DNA of 64,000 bases from positions 2,526,246 through 2,590,245 of the forward strand of contig NZ_FNWD01000002.1 of NCBI RefSeq assembly GCF_900104655.1, in the 5' to 3' direction. The position numbers and the translations under genes were made by a program. Shown in pieces: positions 53,105 to 63,895 of the stretch (position 1 is its first letter; the number at the start of each line of letters is the position of its first letter). The DNA is from Millionella massiliensis (GTDB lineage: Bacteria; Bacteroidota; Bacteroidia; Bacteroidales; Rikenellaceae). The notes beneath the pieces were generated by a model, which was given only the letters and a program-made list of their open reading frames with translations, made no database searches and was not told the origin of the DNA.

Positions 53105-53410
53105 ATCGTTTTTTGATTGCGTTGCAAAGGTAGGCAAAATTTCCGAACCTCCAAATTTTTGGCGAAAAAATATAATGCAAAATTCAGCCTCGACGGGCTA
53201 AGTTGAAGATTTTGACCGGGATACAATAAATGGAATTTTTTGCGTTTCCCTATATATAGCCTCCTTGCCGGGGATATATGTGTCGGAAACTGACGCCGGG
53301 GGTTACCGTCCCTCGCACTTTTTCGCTCGTATGGGCTCTGCGGGGCTGTACCTCCGGCGCATTGGAGTGCGCTCGGATTTTTGTAATTTTGTAAAATATT
53401 TTCAAAAACT
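53105..53410. other. Intergenic region with divergent promoters for tRNA-Phe and metH
   Basis: It holds the tRNA-Phe promoter on the minus strand and the metH promoter (TTGG at 53362-53365, TAATTTTG at 53384-53391) on the plus strand. The metH leader is only about 17 nt, so a cobalamin or SAM riboswitch is excluded there. Confidence 0.65.
53125..53155 (-). promoter_or_regulatory. tRNA-Phe promoter
   Basis: On the minus strand, TTTG at 53152-53155, a 19-bp spacer and TACCTTTG at 53125-53132: a full consensus match. Confidence 0.75.
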
Positions 53411-56400
53411 ATGGAACGCAATATCGAAGAGGCGCTCCGTCAGCGCATACTGGTGCTCGACGGTGGCCTCGGAACCCTCATACAGGCTCGCAAACTGGCT
53501 GAATCCGACTACGGAGGTCACCTCGGGTGTAACGACTATCTCGTGAAAACCCGTCCCGATGTCATTGCCGAGATTCACGCCGCCTATTTTGAAGCCGGAG
53601 CAGACATCGTCTCGACCGACACCTTCAATGCCAATCCCGTGTCGCTGCGCGATTACGACCTGCAGGATCAGACCTACGAACTGAACCGTACCGCCGCTGC
53701 GCTGGCTCGTGAGGTGGCCGACCGTTTCGAGACGCAGGACGGACAGCCGCGTTTCGTGGCCGGTTCGGTGGGGCCCACCAACCGCAGTGCCTCGATGTCG
53801 CCCGACGTAAACAATCCCGGGTTCCGGAACATCACCTTCGACGAGCTGGCAGCCGGTTATGCCGACCAGATCCGGGGGCTGATCGACGGCGGTGCCGATC
53901 TGATTCTGATCGAGACCGTTTTCGACACGCTCAACTGCAAGGCAGCCATCTACGCCCTGCGCACCCTGATCGGTAACGAGACGATTCCGCTGATGGTCAG
54001 CGGCACGATCACCGATGCCAGCGGCCGCGTTCTGTCGGGGCAGACCGTGGAGGCCTTTTATGCTTCGGTCGAGCATGGTAACCTGCTCAGCATCGGGCTG
54101 AACTGCGCCTTCGGAGCGCGTCAGATGATGCCCTATATCGAGCGGATCGGCCGTGTGGCGAAGATGGCCGTGTCGGCCCACCCCAATGCCGGGCTGCCCA
54201 ACGTGATGGGCGGCTACGACGAGAGCGCCGAGCACATGGCCACGCTGATCGAAGAGTATCTGAAAAACAATCTGTTGAATATTGTCGGTGGATGCTGCGG
54301 CACTACCCCCGAACATATCCGTGCGATTGCCGAAGTGGCCCGGAAGTACCGGCCGCGCGAGTACCGTGCTCCGCAGGACAACGGCGGTGCAACGGTGCTC
54401 TCCGGGCTGGAGGTGCAGAAGGTCGAACCGGCCGCCAACTTCGTCAATGTGGGCGAGCGTACCAATGTGGCCGGATCGGCCAAGTTCGCCCGGTTGATCC
54501 GCGAGCGTCAGTTCTCCGAAGCGCTGGCCGTGGCGGCTGAGCAGGTCGAAGGCGGCGCACAGGTGATTGACGTCTGCATGGATGCACCACTGATCGACGG
54601 CGCCCAGGCGATGACCGAGTTTCTGAACCTCGTGGCGGCCGAGCCCGAGATCGCCCGACTGCCCGTGATGATCGACTCGTCGGACTGGAAGGTGATCGAA
54701 GCCGGACTGCGGGTGACGCAGGGCAAATCGGTGGTCAACTCCATTTCGCTCAAGGAGGGCGAGGCGCGGTTTCTCGACCATGCCCGCACCGTGCGAGCCT
54801 TCGGCGCAGCGGCCGTGGTGATGCTCTTCGACGAGCAGGGACAGGCCGACAGCTATGAACGGAAAATTGAAGTGGCCGGCCGTGCTTATCGGCTGCTGAC
54901 CGAGAGCGGATTCCCGGCCGAGGACATTATCTTCGACCCGAACGTACTGGCCGTAGCCACCGGGATCGAAGAGCACAACGATTACGGGCGTGCCTTTATC
55001 GAGGCGACGGCCTGGATCAAGAAGAACTGCCCCGGAGCTAAGGTCAGTGGCGGGGTGAGCAACCTCTCTTTCTCGTTCCGCGGGAACAACCCCGTGCGCG
55101 AAGCGATGCACTCCGTATTCCTCTACCATGCGACCCGCGCCGGGATGGATATGGGGATTGTGAACCCCTCGATGCTGCGCATCTACGACGATATCGACCC
55201 GGAGTTGCTCGAACTGTGCGAAGATGTCATTCTGAACCGGCGGCCCGATGCGGCCGAGCGCCTGACGGCTTATGCCGAGGCCCATTCGGCCGATGCCCGG
55301 AGCGACGCCGCGACAGCCCGGCACGACGCCTGGCGCGACGGAACGGTCGAGGAGCGGATTGTCCATGCGCTGGTCAAAGGGATCACGACCCACATCGAGG
55401 CCGACACGATGGAGGCCTACGAGAAGTACGGCTCGGCGATCGAGGTGATTGACCGGGTGCTGATGGTAGGGATGGGGCAGGTCGGCGACCTGTTCGGCAG
55501 CGGCAAGATGTTCCTGCCGCAGGTGGTTAAGTCGGCGCGCGTGATGAAACAGTCGGTGGCCGTGTTGGAACCCTTCATCAAGGCCGGCGAGACGGTCGAA
55601 CAGGGTGCCAAACTGCTGATCGCCACCGTGAAGGGCGACGTGCATGACATTGGAAAGAATATCGTTTCGGTGGTGCTGGCCTGCAACGGGTACCAGATGA
55701 TCGACTTGGGCGTGATGACCCCGCCGGAGAAGATCGTCGAGACGGCCGTGGCCGAGAAGGTGGATGCCGTGCTGCTGTCGGGCCTCATCACGCCGTCGCT
55801 CGAGGAGATGCGCATCGTGGCCGAGCACTTCGAACGGGCCGGGCTGCATATCCCGATCTGTGTGGGTGGAGCGACTACGTCCGAACTCCATACGGCCGTC
55901 CGCATCGCACCGTCGTACAGCGGGCTGGTGGCCCACTCGACCGATGCGTCGAGTTGTGCCCGTCTGGTGAACAACGTGCTGAAAGAGTACGGCTTCCACC
56001 AGAGCTATCGTAAAAAACAGGAGGATATCCGAATCAAATATGCCGAGTTGAGCGCGGCCCGCGAGTTGAGGCCCCTGGCCGAAGCGCGCGAGCACAAGCT
56101 GCGGCTGACATTCGACTCGCAGAGCGTGACGCGTCCCAGGCACCTCGGCAAACGGGTGTTGACGCGCTATCCGCTGGAGAAGATCGCCGAGCGGATCGAC
56201 TGGACCTATTTCTTTATCCAGTGGGACCTGGCCGGGCGTTATCCCGCCATCTTTGACCATCCCACCAAGGGCGAGGAGGCGCGGCGCCTGTTCGACGACG
56301 CGCAGGTGATGCTGCGGCGGCTGATCGAGTCGGGGCAGGTGCGGGCCGATGCCGTGATCGGTATCGTTCCGGCCCGCAGCGAGGGGGACGACATCCTGAT

Positions 56401-56998
56401 TCGCGGCTGTTTCCACGACGACGGCGGTGCGTGCGGTTGCGGAGCGCCGGAGATCCGTTTCGCCTGCCTGCGGAGTCAGAACCCGCGCGAGGAGACCAAC
56501 CTCTGTCTTGCTGATTTCGTGTCGCCGGGTCCGGCTGCCGGGCTGCCGCAGGACCATGTGGCTCCGTTTGCGCTCGGCGTAACGTGTGATTTCCGTGGCG
56601 ACTCGGATTACGAGAACATTATGGCTCGCATCCTGTGCGACCGTCTGGCCGAAGCCTTTGCGGTCGAGGTGTCGGCCCTGTTGCGGGACGAACTGTGGGG
56701 ATTCCCCGAGGGGTCGGAAGGGGCCCGCATCGCGATGGGCTATCCGTCGGCACCGGACCACAGCGGGAAACGGCTGATCTTCGATCTGCTGGATGTCGAG
56801 TCCGAGATTCCGCTCCGGCTGACCGAGAACTTTATGATGGAACCCACGGCGGCCGTGTCGGGCATCGTGTTCGCCCATCCCGCGGCGGACTACTTCCACA
56901 TCGGAGTGGTCGACAACGAACAACTGGCGGATTATGCCCGCCGGTCGGGTCAGACGATCGAAGACTTGCGCCGCATGATGCCCAATAACGTGTTGTAG
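53411..56998 (+). CDS. metH: Cobalamin-dependent methionine synthase
   Basis: It makes methionine from homocysteine and methyltetrahydrofolate via methylcobalamin. The 1195-residue protein is complete: a homocysteine/zinc domain (about 1-330) with zinc ligands C232 (GLNCAFG) and C295/C296 (GGCCG), and a pterin domain (about 340-620; [31 protein letters not shown] type). The cobalamin domain has DxHxxG at 743-748 (lower ligand H745), and the C-terminal activation domain binds SAM (about 880-1195; APDHSGK region). The size is normal for MetH. It has its own short-leader promoter. Confidence 0.97.
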   Translation: MERNIEEALRQRILVLDGGLGTLIQARKLAESDYGGHLGCNDYLVKTRPDVIAEIHAAYFEAGADIVSTDTFNANPVSLRDYDLQDQTYELNRTAAALAREVADRFETQDGQPRFVAGSVGPTNRSASMSPDVNNPGFRNITFDELAAGYADQIRGLIDGGADLILIETVFDTLNCKAAIYALRTLIGNETIPLMVSGTITDASGRVLSGQTVEAFYASVEHGNLLSIGLNCAFGARQMMPYIERIGRVAKMAVSAHPNAGLPNVMGGYDESAEHMATLIEEYLKNNLLNIVGGCCGTTPEHIRAIAEVARKYRPREYRAPQDNGGATVLSGLEVQKVEPAANFVNVGERTNVAGSAKFARLIRERQFSEALAVAAEQVEGGAQVIDVCMDAPLIDGAQAMTEFLNLVAAEPEIARLPVMIDSSDWKVIEAGLRVTQGKSVVNSISLKEGEARFLDHARTVRAFGAAAVVMLFDEQGQADSYERKIEVAGRAYRLLTESGFPAEDIIFDPNVLAVATGIEEHNDYGRAFIEATAWIKKNCPGAKVSGGVSNLSFSFRGNNPVREAMHSVFLYHATRAGMDMGIVNPSMLRIYDDIDPELLELCEDVILNRRPDAAERLTAYAEAHSADARSDAATARHDAWRDGTVEERIVHALVKGITTHIEADTMEAYEKYGSAIEVIDRVLMVGMGQVGDLFGSGKMFLPQVVKSARVMKQSVAVLEPFIKAGETVEQGAKLLIATVKGDVHDIGKNIVSVVLACNGYQMIDLGVMTPPEKIVETAVAEKVDAVLLSGLITPSLEEMRIVAEHFERAGLHIPICVGGATTSELHTAVRIAPSYSGLVAHSTDASSCARLVNNVLKEYGFHQSYRKKQEDIRIKYAELSAARELRPLAEAREHKLRLTFDSQSVTRPRHLGKRVLTRYPLEKIAERIDWTYFFIQWDLAGRYPAIFDHPTKGEEARRLFDDAQVMLRRLIESGQVRADAVIGIVPARSEGDDILIRGCFHDDGGACGCGAPEIRFACLRSQNPREETNLCLADFVSPGPAAGLPQDHVAPFALGVTCDFRGDSDYENIMARILCDRLAEAFAVEVSALLRDELWGFPEGSEGARIAMGYPSAPDHSGKRLIFDLLDVESEIPLRLTENFMMEPTAAVSGIVFAHPAADYFHIGVVDNEQLADYARRSGQTIEDLRRMMPNNVL

Positions 56999-57066
56999 GG
57001 CCCCTTGCCGCAGGCGAACAAGTCTGTCCGAGGGCTCTGAATACTTACCCGAAAAAATACGCAACC

Positions 57067-57591
57067 ATGAAACAACTCTATATTGTCCGCCACGGCGCGG
57101 CGCAATCCTCTTACGAGGTGGACAGCGATTATGCCCGCCGGCTGACCGCGAAGGGGGTGGAGCGTGTTCGGACCGTGGGGCAGTGGCTCACGGCGCAGCC
57201 CGACTTCGTGCAGCCCGGGCGGATTATTGCCAGCGCGGCGCCCCGGGCCCTGCAAACGGCGGAACTGCTGGCCGAGGTATTCGGCCTCCCGACGGAAAAC
57301 CTTAGTCGGTTTCGCGAGCTGTACAGCGGCAGGCCGAGCGACTATCTGAACCTGTTGACACAGGCGTTGCCCGACGAAGTGGCGTGTGCCATGATCGTCG
57401 GCCACAATCCGACGGTGTCGGAACTGCTGGCCGAACTGCTGGGAGCCATGGCGGGCGACTATCTGATGCGCAAGGGCGATGTGGCGGAGATCCGTTTCGA
57501 CCTGCCGGACGACGCGCCATGGCAGGAACTGTATGCCGCAACGGGTAAACTGGAACGCTATGTGATTGCGTCGTCGATTCAGAACGTGTAA
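57067..57591 (+). CDS. SixA-like histidine phosphatase
   Basis: A 174-residue phosphoglycerate-mutase-superfamily protein. The catalytic RHG is at residues 8-10 (VRHGAAQ), with ASAAPRALQTAEL and VGHNPTVSEL giving the other Arg and the second His. SixA removes phosphate from phosphohistidine; close homologues may act on other substrates. It follows metH by 68 bp and precedes the glycosylase gene by 20 bp, so it may be in the same transcript. Confidence 0.88.
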   Translation: MKQLYIVRHGAAQSSYEVDSDYARRLTAKGVERVRTVGQWLTAQPDFVQPGRIIASAAPRALQTAELLAEVFGLPTENLSRFRELYSGRPSDYLNLLTQALPDEVACAMIVGHNPTVSELLAELLGAMAGDYLMRKGDVAEIRFDLPDDAPWQELYAATGKLERYVIASSIQNV

Positions 57592-57611
57592 TTTCATACG
57601 AGCAGCCTCCC

Positions 57612-58334
57612 ATGTCTGAAACGTTAGCCTCGAAAATCATCGCCTTTAACCGGGAGTTGGATTATACCGGCACGCTGCCCGACGGGTTCGCGGTGGTCAA
57701 TCCGTTTCGGGAGAATCCCGAAACGTACCGAGTCATGGAGCAGTTCTACCGGAAGTATTACGACGACACACGTCCGCGCCGTTTCCTGATCGGGATCAAT
57801 CCCGGGCGTCACGGTGCCGGGGTGACGGGCGTTCCGTTCACCGACACCAAACGGCTGGAACAGGTGTGCGGCATCCGCATGGAGTCGGAACACTCCCACG
57901 AGGTATCGTCGGTCTTTGTCTACGACCTGATCGAGCAGTACGGCGGGGCTGAGGCCTTTTATCGCGATTTCTACATCAATTCGCCCTTCCCGCTGGCCAT
58001 TGTGCGTCGGACGGAGCGCGGCGGCGAGGTGAATGCCAACTACTACGATACGCCGGCACTGCGGCGCATGACCGAGGATTTCATGGTCGATTCGTTGCGT
58101 CGTCAGTGCGCTTTTGGGTTGGATACGACCGAGGTTTACGTGCTGGGGCGCAAAAATGCCGATTGTGTGGCGAGGCTGAACCGGCGTACGGGACTCTTCG
58201 CACGCATGGTCGTGCTGGAGCATCCGCGTTATATCCAGCAGTATAAATCGAAGGAGAAACAGAGCTATATCGACAAATATCTCCGCACGTTGCGTCGTGA
58301 GTTGTCCGACTCGGCCCTTACGCGGGTCGAATAG
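57612..58334 (+). CDS. Uracil-DNA glycosylase family protein, SMUG2-like
   Basis: A 240-residue protein of the SMUG2 branch of uracil-DNA glycosylases. The motif I is LIGINPGRHGAGVTGVPFTD (near residue 55-75), with the motif II region EHPRYIQQY. The motif I Asn is present. It probably excises damaged pyrimidines during base-excision repair; SMUG2 members are known from Bacteroidota. Followed by a large terminator hairpin. Confidence 0.82.
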   Translation: MSETLASKIIAFNRELDYTGTLPDGFAVVNPFRENPETYRVMEQFYRKYYDDTRPRRFLIGINPGRHGAGVTGVPFTDTKRLEQVCGIRMESEHSHEVSSVFVYDLIEQYGGAEAFYRDFYINSPFPLAIVRRTERGGEVNANYYDTPALRRMTEDFMVDSLRRQCAFGLDTTEVYVLGRKNADCVARLNRRTGLFARMVVLEHPRYIQQYKSKEKQSYIDKYLRTLRRELSDSALTRVE

Positions 58335-58382
58335 GGAACTTTCACCCCAACAAAGGAGCGGAGCAGCAGGAGTATCGGAAAA

Positions 58383-58434
58383 AACATCGGGCGCCTCAAT
58401 ACGTTCACCAATACGTATTGAGGCGCCCGATGTT
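58383..58434. terminator. Bidirectional terminator hairpin, 22-bp perfect stem
   Basis: 58383-58404 pairs with 58413-58434 without mismatch around an 8-nt loop, between the convergent glycosylase (+) and ldhA-like (-) genes. T-runs are short. Confidence 0.8.
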
Positions 58435-58550
58435 TGTGGGTTGCGGATCGTGGAGCTCAGATTGGCCCTCGGCCGATTTTGCCCGGTGCATGATACGAAA
58501 AGCAGGAATGTTGAGCCGGGCAGTGTCCATCCACAGGAGCGTGGCGGAGG

Positions 58551-59558
<1,008 letters not shown>

Positions 59559-59734
59559 GGGTCGAGGTGTTTTCCGCTTCCGGAGGGTACGGACGTAGCT
59601 CCGCAAGCGGAGGGTAAACGGTTTAGGTTACAGGGTGAGTGTGCGGCTGTCCGGGTGTCGAACACACCGGTGTGTCACGTTCATGACAGGCCGCGCACTC
59701 GCGCACTGGGGAACCGCAAAAACAGTGCCAGCGT

Positions 59735-60601
59735 CTATAACCAGGTCGTTTCGACCGGTTTTTTGTCGATGTAGTTCGGGAAGCGGAAGGCGGGCATACC
59801 GAGGGCCATACCGGCGTGGATTTCCCGGCCCTCCAACCCCAGCAGTTTCTGGAACCGTCCCTTGCGGTCGTTGTCGATGGCTGAGCAGACGAATCCGGTG
59901 TAGAACTGGCTCACCCCGAGACTCTCGGCCATCAGCGAACCGTTTTCGTAGGCCAGGTTGGAATCGACCTTGCCGAAGCGGATTTCGGCGGGGGTGTGGA
60001 TCAGAATCACAGCCGTGGCGCCGCGCAGCACCAGGTCGTTCCCTTTGGCCTGTTCGGCGATCAGGCGGTGGAAGGTGGGCAGGTAGCGGTAGGCTTGGGG
60101 CAGGAGGCATTTCAGTGCCGGCCGCAGGATCGGGTTCTCCAGCAGGCGGATCAGGCCGCCGAAGATGTCGAGGGTCAGGTTGGTGATCCGGCGCAGTTTT
60201 TCGGGATCGGTCACCACCGTAAAGGCCACCTGCTGCATGTTGCTGGCAGTCGGAGCGCGGTGGGCGGCTTCGACGATCTGTTCCAGCAGCTCGCGCGGCA
60301 CGGGCGTTTTGGAGAAGGCCCGGTTCGAACGGCGTGCCCGGCAGAGCAGCATCACCTGTTCCGGGGTGGGCAGGGCGGTGCGGTCGATCGGGTGAACGGT
60401 TTCGGTCGGGAAGCTCGAGTGGCGTACCGACCCGGTCGGGCAGGCGGCTACGCAGTGGCCGCAGACAATGCAGCTTTGCGGATTTTGGATGCCGATCGTG
60501 CCGCGGGCTTCGTTTTGCGTGAAGATATGGGAGGGGCACACGGCCACACAGTGGCCGCAGCGGGTGCAACTGACTTCGTTGATGTTGAGGGTGAGCTCCA
60601 T
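59735..60601 (-). CDS. Nitroreductase with N-terminal two-[4Fe-4S] ferredoxin domain
   Basis: A fusion of 288 residues. Residues about 8-60 hold a ferredoxin domain with two CxxCxxC...CP clusters (CTRCGHCVAVCP and CIVCGHCVAACP). The rest is an FMN nitroreductase fold (ARRSNRAFS, REAAHRAPTASNMQQV, ESLGVSQFYTGFV). It would take electrons through the iron-sulfur clusters to FMN and reduce an unknown acceptor. The ATG at 60601 begins the ferredoxin domain; the longer upstream open frame is rejected. A -7 box (TATCTTTA, minus strand) is at 60629-60636, divergent from the next gene. Confidence 0.9.
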   Translation of the reverse strand: MELTLNINEVSCTRCGHCVAVCPSHIFTQNEARGTIGIQNPQSCIVCGHCVAACPTGSVRHSSFPTETVHPIDRTALPTPEQVMLLCRARRSNRAFSKTPVPRELLEQIVEAAHRAPTASNMQQVAFTVVTDPEKLRRITNLTLDIFGGLIRLLENPILRPALKCLLPQAYRYLPTFHRLIAEQAKGNDLVLRGATAVILIHTPAEIRFGKVDSNLAYENGSLMAESLGVSQFYTGFVCSAIDNDRKGRFQKLLGLEGREIHAGMALGMPAFRFPNYIDKKPVETTWL

Positions 60602-60628
60602 GGTGTGAAACGTATTTGGATGATAGAG

Positions 60629-60689
60629 TAAAGATACGGAAATAACGGATATTCGGGTGGTGTTGGTATGCCGATTTTCCGTATCTTGT
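60629..60689. promoter_or_regulatory. Divergent promoters of nitroreductase and DUF1848 gene
   Basis: The minus-strand -7 box TATCTTTA lies at 60629-60636. The plus-strand TATCTTGT at 60682-60689 is one change from consensus and is followed 7 nt later by the ATG at 60696, again a near-leaderless start. Confidence 0.5.
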
Positions 60690-60695
60690 CGGGTG

Positions 60696-61736
60696 ATGAA
60701 ATGGGAAACGAGTATCCTGACCACGGACGGCGGAGCGCAGGTGCAGGCCGTCGAACCGGTGATCGTGTCGGCCAGCCGGGCCACGGACATTCCGGCTTTC
60801 TGGGCCGACTGGTTTTTCGGCCGTTTGCGGGCCGGATACTCGGTGTGGGTCAATCCGTTCGACCGCAAACGGAGCTATATTTCGTATGCCCGCACGCGGT
60901 TGATTGTCTTTTGGTCGAAAAATCCGGCGCCACTTCTGGCCCATCTGCCGGAGCTGGAGCAGCGCGGCATTCATTGTTATGTCCAGTTTATGCTCAACGA
61001 TTACGAGCGCGAGGGGTTGGAACCGGGTGTCCCGCCTCTGACGCAGCGCATCGACACGTTTCGGCGGCTGGTCGACCGGCTGGGGCTCGGACGTGTGATC
61101 TGGCGGTTCGACCCGCTGGTGCTGACGCGCCGAACGGGGGTGGCGGAGCTGTTGGAACGGGCGGCGGCGATCGGCGACCAGTTAAAGGGCTATACGGAGC
61201 GAATGGTTTTCAGTTTTGTCGATTTGGCGGCCTATCGCGGCGTGGCGTTGCGCATGGCGCGGACGGGGCTGGGGTGTCGGGAGTTCACGCCGGAGGAGAT
61301 GACCCTCTGGGCCGAGGGCTTGAGTGCGCTGAACGGGCGTTGGAATTTTGAACTGGCCACCTGTGCCGAAGAGATCGATCTCCGGCGGTTCGGCATCGAA
61401 CACAATCGTTGTGTGGACGATCGGCTGATGATCCGCTATTTCTCCGAAGACCGGGAGCTGATGCGTTTCCTGGAATGGCCCGAACGGTATCGGACCGATA
61501 CGTTTCTGCCCCTTGCGACCAGTCCCAATCGTGACCGTGGGCAGCGTCGGGCATGCGGGTGCGTGTGGAGCAAGGACATCGGCGCCTATGGGACGTGCCG
61601 TCACGGCTGTCTCTATTGCTATGCTGCCCGTCGGATGGGCATGGGGAGTGGGGCATTGCGCGCGGGCGCATCCTGGCCGGAGAGCCTGCAGGAACTGGCT
61701 GGAGGCTTTACGGGAGTCGTGCCAGAAAATCGTTGA
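60696..61736 (+). CDS. DUF1848 protein with cysteine cluster
   Basis: A 346-residue cytoplasmic protein of the DUF1848 family. The N-terminal part has SASRATDIPAFWADWF and VWVNPFDRKRSYISY; the middle is TIM-barrel-like (FVSKNPAPLL, RFDPLVL). The C-terminus carries a cysteine cluster, CGCVWSKDIGAYGTCRHGCLYCYA, which looks like an iron-sulfur site of the radical-SAM type, though the arrangement is not the standard CxxxCxxC. Its reaction is not known. The ATG at 60696 is used because the promoter box lies just upstream. It overlaps the convergent epimerase gene by 29 bp. Confidence 0.82.
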   Translation: MKWETSILTTDGGAQVQAVEPVIVSASRATDIPAFWADWFFGRLRAGYSVWVNPFDRKRSYISYARTRLIVFWSKNPAPLLAHLPELEQRGIHCYVQFMLNDYEREGLEPGVPPLTQRIDTFRRLVDRLGLGRVIWRFDPLVLTRRTGVAELLERAAAIGDQLKGYTERMVFSFVDLAAYRGVALRMARTGLGCREFTPEEMTLWAEGLSALNGRWNFELATCAEEIDLRRFGIEHNRCVDDRLMIRYFSEDRELMRFLEWPERYRTDTFLPLATSPNRDRGQRRACGCVWSKDIGAYGTCRHGCLYCYAARRMGMGSGALRAGASWPESLQELAGGFTGVVPENR

Positions 61737-62559
61737 TGCTTTCGGAGCGGAACGTGAATCCGTGGCTGATCAGCTTTTCGGGGTAGGCACACTGGCCAGA
61801 GAGGAGCAGCTCGGACGATTCGCCCCGTACGAGCCGCAACAGAACGGTGGGCAGAGGCAGGGTGAGGGTGCGGAAACGCCGGGCAATGGCCTGGGTGAAT
61901 TGCCGGTTGTTGATGCGTCGCGGCGATACGAAATTGACGGGACCCTCGATGCCGGGATGTTCGATCAGAAACGCGACGGCCCGTACGAGATCTTCCAAAT
62001 CAATCCACGAAAAGTTTTGCATGCCGGAGCCGAAGCGTAGTGCGAGCCGTTTCCGGGCGAAGACGGCCAGTTTGGGAAAGGCGCCGCCGTCGGGCGACAA
62101 CACCACGCCGAAGCGCATGGTGATCCAGCGGATGTCGTCGGGAAGCTGTGCGACTTCGTGTTCCCAGTCGTGGCAGAGCCGGGCCAGAAAACCGTCGCCC
62201 TGCCGGGCATCCGATTCGGCGTAACACCCCTCCGAAGGGTAGTAACCGACGGCCGAGGCGGAGAGAAACAGACGCGGGCGGTGTTCCAGCGTGCGGAGCG
62301 TTTCGACCAGTGTGCGGGTGGTTTCGATCCGGCTTCGGTAGAGTTCCGCTTTGTAAGCATCGGTCCAGTAGCGGTCGATGGTGGCACCGGCCAGGTTGAT
62401 GACCGCGTCGCACCCGGTGAGCGCGGCGGCCAAAACGCTGCGTTTCGCAGGGGTGAAAAATTCTCTGCGCAGAGGGATGATTTCGTCTCCGCGTTGTTTC
62501 AAGTGGGTCGATAGGTGGCTTCCGATAAGTCCCGTAGCGCCGCTGATCGCTATTCTCAT
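61708..62559 (-). CDS. TIGR01777-family NAD-dependent epimerase
   Basis: A 283-residue short-chain/epimerase-like protein. The Rossmann loop is GATGLIGSHL (7-16). LAGATIDRYWTDAYKAELYRSRIETTR and SASAVGYYP carry the catalytic Ser/Tyr region, and FVSPRRINNRQFTQA is the typical later block. This is the YfcH/SulA-type TIGR01777 family, whose substrate is unknown. It overlaps the convergent DUF1848 gene at their 3' ends by 29 bp. Confidence 0.9.
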   Translation of the reverse strand: MRIAISGATGLIGSHLSTHLKQRGDEIIPLRREFFTPAKRSVLAAALTGCDAVINLAGATIDRYWTDAYKAELYRSRIETTRTLVETLRTLEHRPRLFLSASAVGYYPSEGCYAESDARQGDGFLARLCHDWEHEVAQLPDDIRWITMRFGVVLSPDGGAFPKLAVFARKRLALRFGSGMQNFSWIDLEDLVRAVAFLIEHPGIEGPVNFVSPRRINNRQFTQAIARRFRTLTLPLPTVLLRLVRGESSELLLSGQCAYPEKLISHGFTFRSESINDFLARLP

Positions 62560-62717
62560 GATGCTTCTCTCCTCTCGACTCTTTTCCGGATCCCTTGGAC
62601 TATTCGATTGAATGTCAGTGTGATCGTTGTGAGTATTCGTCAGTGATCACCGGGAGCCGGGGGCTGGGTGCGAGTCGATGCCGATCATACAGCAGATTTC
62701 GTGCCGGAATGTGAAAT

Positions 62718-63878
62718 TCAATCGGCATTTTCGATCAGGAGGCGACAGTACAGGTCGGGATTATAGAATTTTTGTACCCGTTCTCGCCCCTTTTGTCCCA
62801 GAGCGGCGGCCTGATCGGGGTGGTCGACGAGTCGGCGCAGGGTGTCGGCCAAAGCGGTTGCCGAACCGGCCGGGTAGATGGCTCCGCAGGTGCCGTCGGC
62901 CACGACCTCGGGCAGACCGGCCAGGGCGGGAACAACCACCGGGGCGCCATAGTACATCGCTTCGATGACCGACAGCGGGAACCCTTCGTACCAGCGGCTG
63001 GCTGTGACCACGGCGCAGGCTCCGGCATAGAGGTCGGCCAGTTGCGGCTTGTCCAACTGCCCCAGCAGGGTCACGTTGGCGGGTGTGGGGGGAAGGATAT
63101 AGTCTTCGGCTGCCTGTCCGGCAATGCGGAATTCGATCCCGGGCAGGAGGCGGGCCGCTTCGAAGAGCAGGTCGATTCCCTTTTCGCGGCTCAGGCGTCC
63201 GGCGTAGGCAATGTAGGGTGTTGCTCCCTGCGGTTGGGATGTGGGAGCGGGCATGGTTCCCGGGTCGATGCAGTTGGGTACGACGGCGAATCGTTCGACG
63301 GGGATACCGGTGTAGTGGCTGAGACGGTCGCGCTGGAAGGCGGTCAGGGCCAGGAACCGATCGACGTTTCGCGAAAAATAGCCCATCCGGCGGCTCCACC
63401 AGCCGCGCAGGGCATAGCCCAGACTGCCGGCGAGGCTCCCCTCGCAGCGGTGGATCAGGCAGTTCCATTCCCGTCCGGCACAGCCTCCGCAGCGTTCGCA
63501 GATTGTGCCCCCGGTGTGGAACAGGCCGGTGGGGCAGACGAGTCGGTAGTTGTGCAGGGTCATCAGTACACGGACGCGGGCTTTCCGCAACTCGGGCAGA
63601 ATGGCGGGCGAGATGACGGGGAAGAGGTTGTGAACGATGGCCGCGTCGGGCTGTTCACGGCGGACGATCTCCCGGATATCGAGCACGGAGCGCCGGTTGT
63701 AGAGGGCCGAAAAGAGTGAGGTGAGGCGTCCGAACCGCCACGTGCGGATCTCATCGTAGCTTCGCTCGTAGAGCAGCACGGTGTGTCCGCGGCTTTCGAG
63801 CAACTGTCGCTGGAGGGCCACGACCCCCTCTTCACCGCCGGGGCGGCTGTACCGGTTATGTATGATCAGGAATTTCAT
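62718..63878 (-). CDS. Glycosyltransferase, GT4-like, with cysteine-rich insert
   Basis: A 386-residue GT-B protein: N-terminal acceptor domain (HNRYSRPGGEEGVVALQRQLLESRGH) and C-terminal donor domain (YAGRLSREKGIDLLFEAARLLP, SRWYEGFPLSVIEAMYYGAPVVVPALAGLPEV with the EX7E-type Glu). Around residues 110-145 is a cysteine cluster, CPTGLFHTGGTICERCGGCAGREWNCLIHRC, seen in some Bacteroidota glycosyltransferases of this type and able to bind zinc. It probably builds surface polysaccharide. A -7 box (TATCTTTA on the minus strand, 63888-63895) ends 9 nt before the ATG. Confidence 0.88.
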   Translation of the reverse strand: MKFLIIHNRYSRPGGEEGVVALQRQLLESRGHTVLLYERSYDEIRTWRFGRLTSLFSALYNRRSVLDIREIVRREQPDAAIVHNLFPVISPAILPELRKARVRVLMTLHNYRLVCPTGLFHTGGTICERCGGCAGREWNCLIHRCEGSLAGSLGYALRGWWSRRMGYFSRNVDRFLALTAFQRDRLSHYTGIPVERFAVVPNCIDPGTMPAPTSQPQGATPYIAYAGRLSREKGIDLLFEAARLLPGIEFRIAGQAAEDYILPPTPANVTLLGQLDKPQLADLYAGACAVVTASRWYEGFPLSVIEAMYYGAPVVVPALAGLPEVVADGTCGAIYPAGSATALADTLRRLVDHPDQAAALGQKGRERVQKFYNPDLYCRLLIENAD

Positions 63879-63887
63879 ATCCGCAGG

Positions 63888-63895
63888 TAAAGATA
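63888..63895 (-). promoter_or_regulatory. -7 box of second glycosyltransferase promoter
   Basis: The minus strand reads TATCTTTA; the ATG at 63878 follows after about 9 nt, so the leader is only a few bases. Confidence 0.55.

Noticed and set aside
53156-53410. A cobalamin or SAM riboswitch upstream of metH.
   Set aside because: The -7 box is only about 20 bases before the ATG, so no room for a riboswitch; no B12-box sequence was seen.
53402-57064. A 1220-residue open frame opposite metH.
   Set aside because: Antisense shadow of metH; no domain seen and no promoter.
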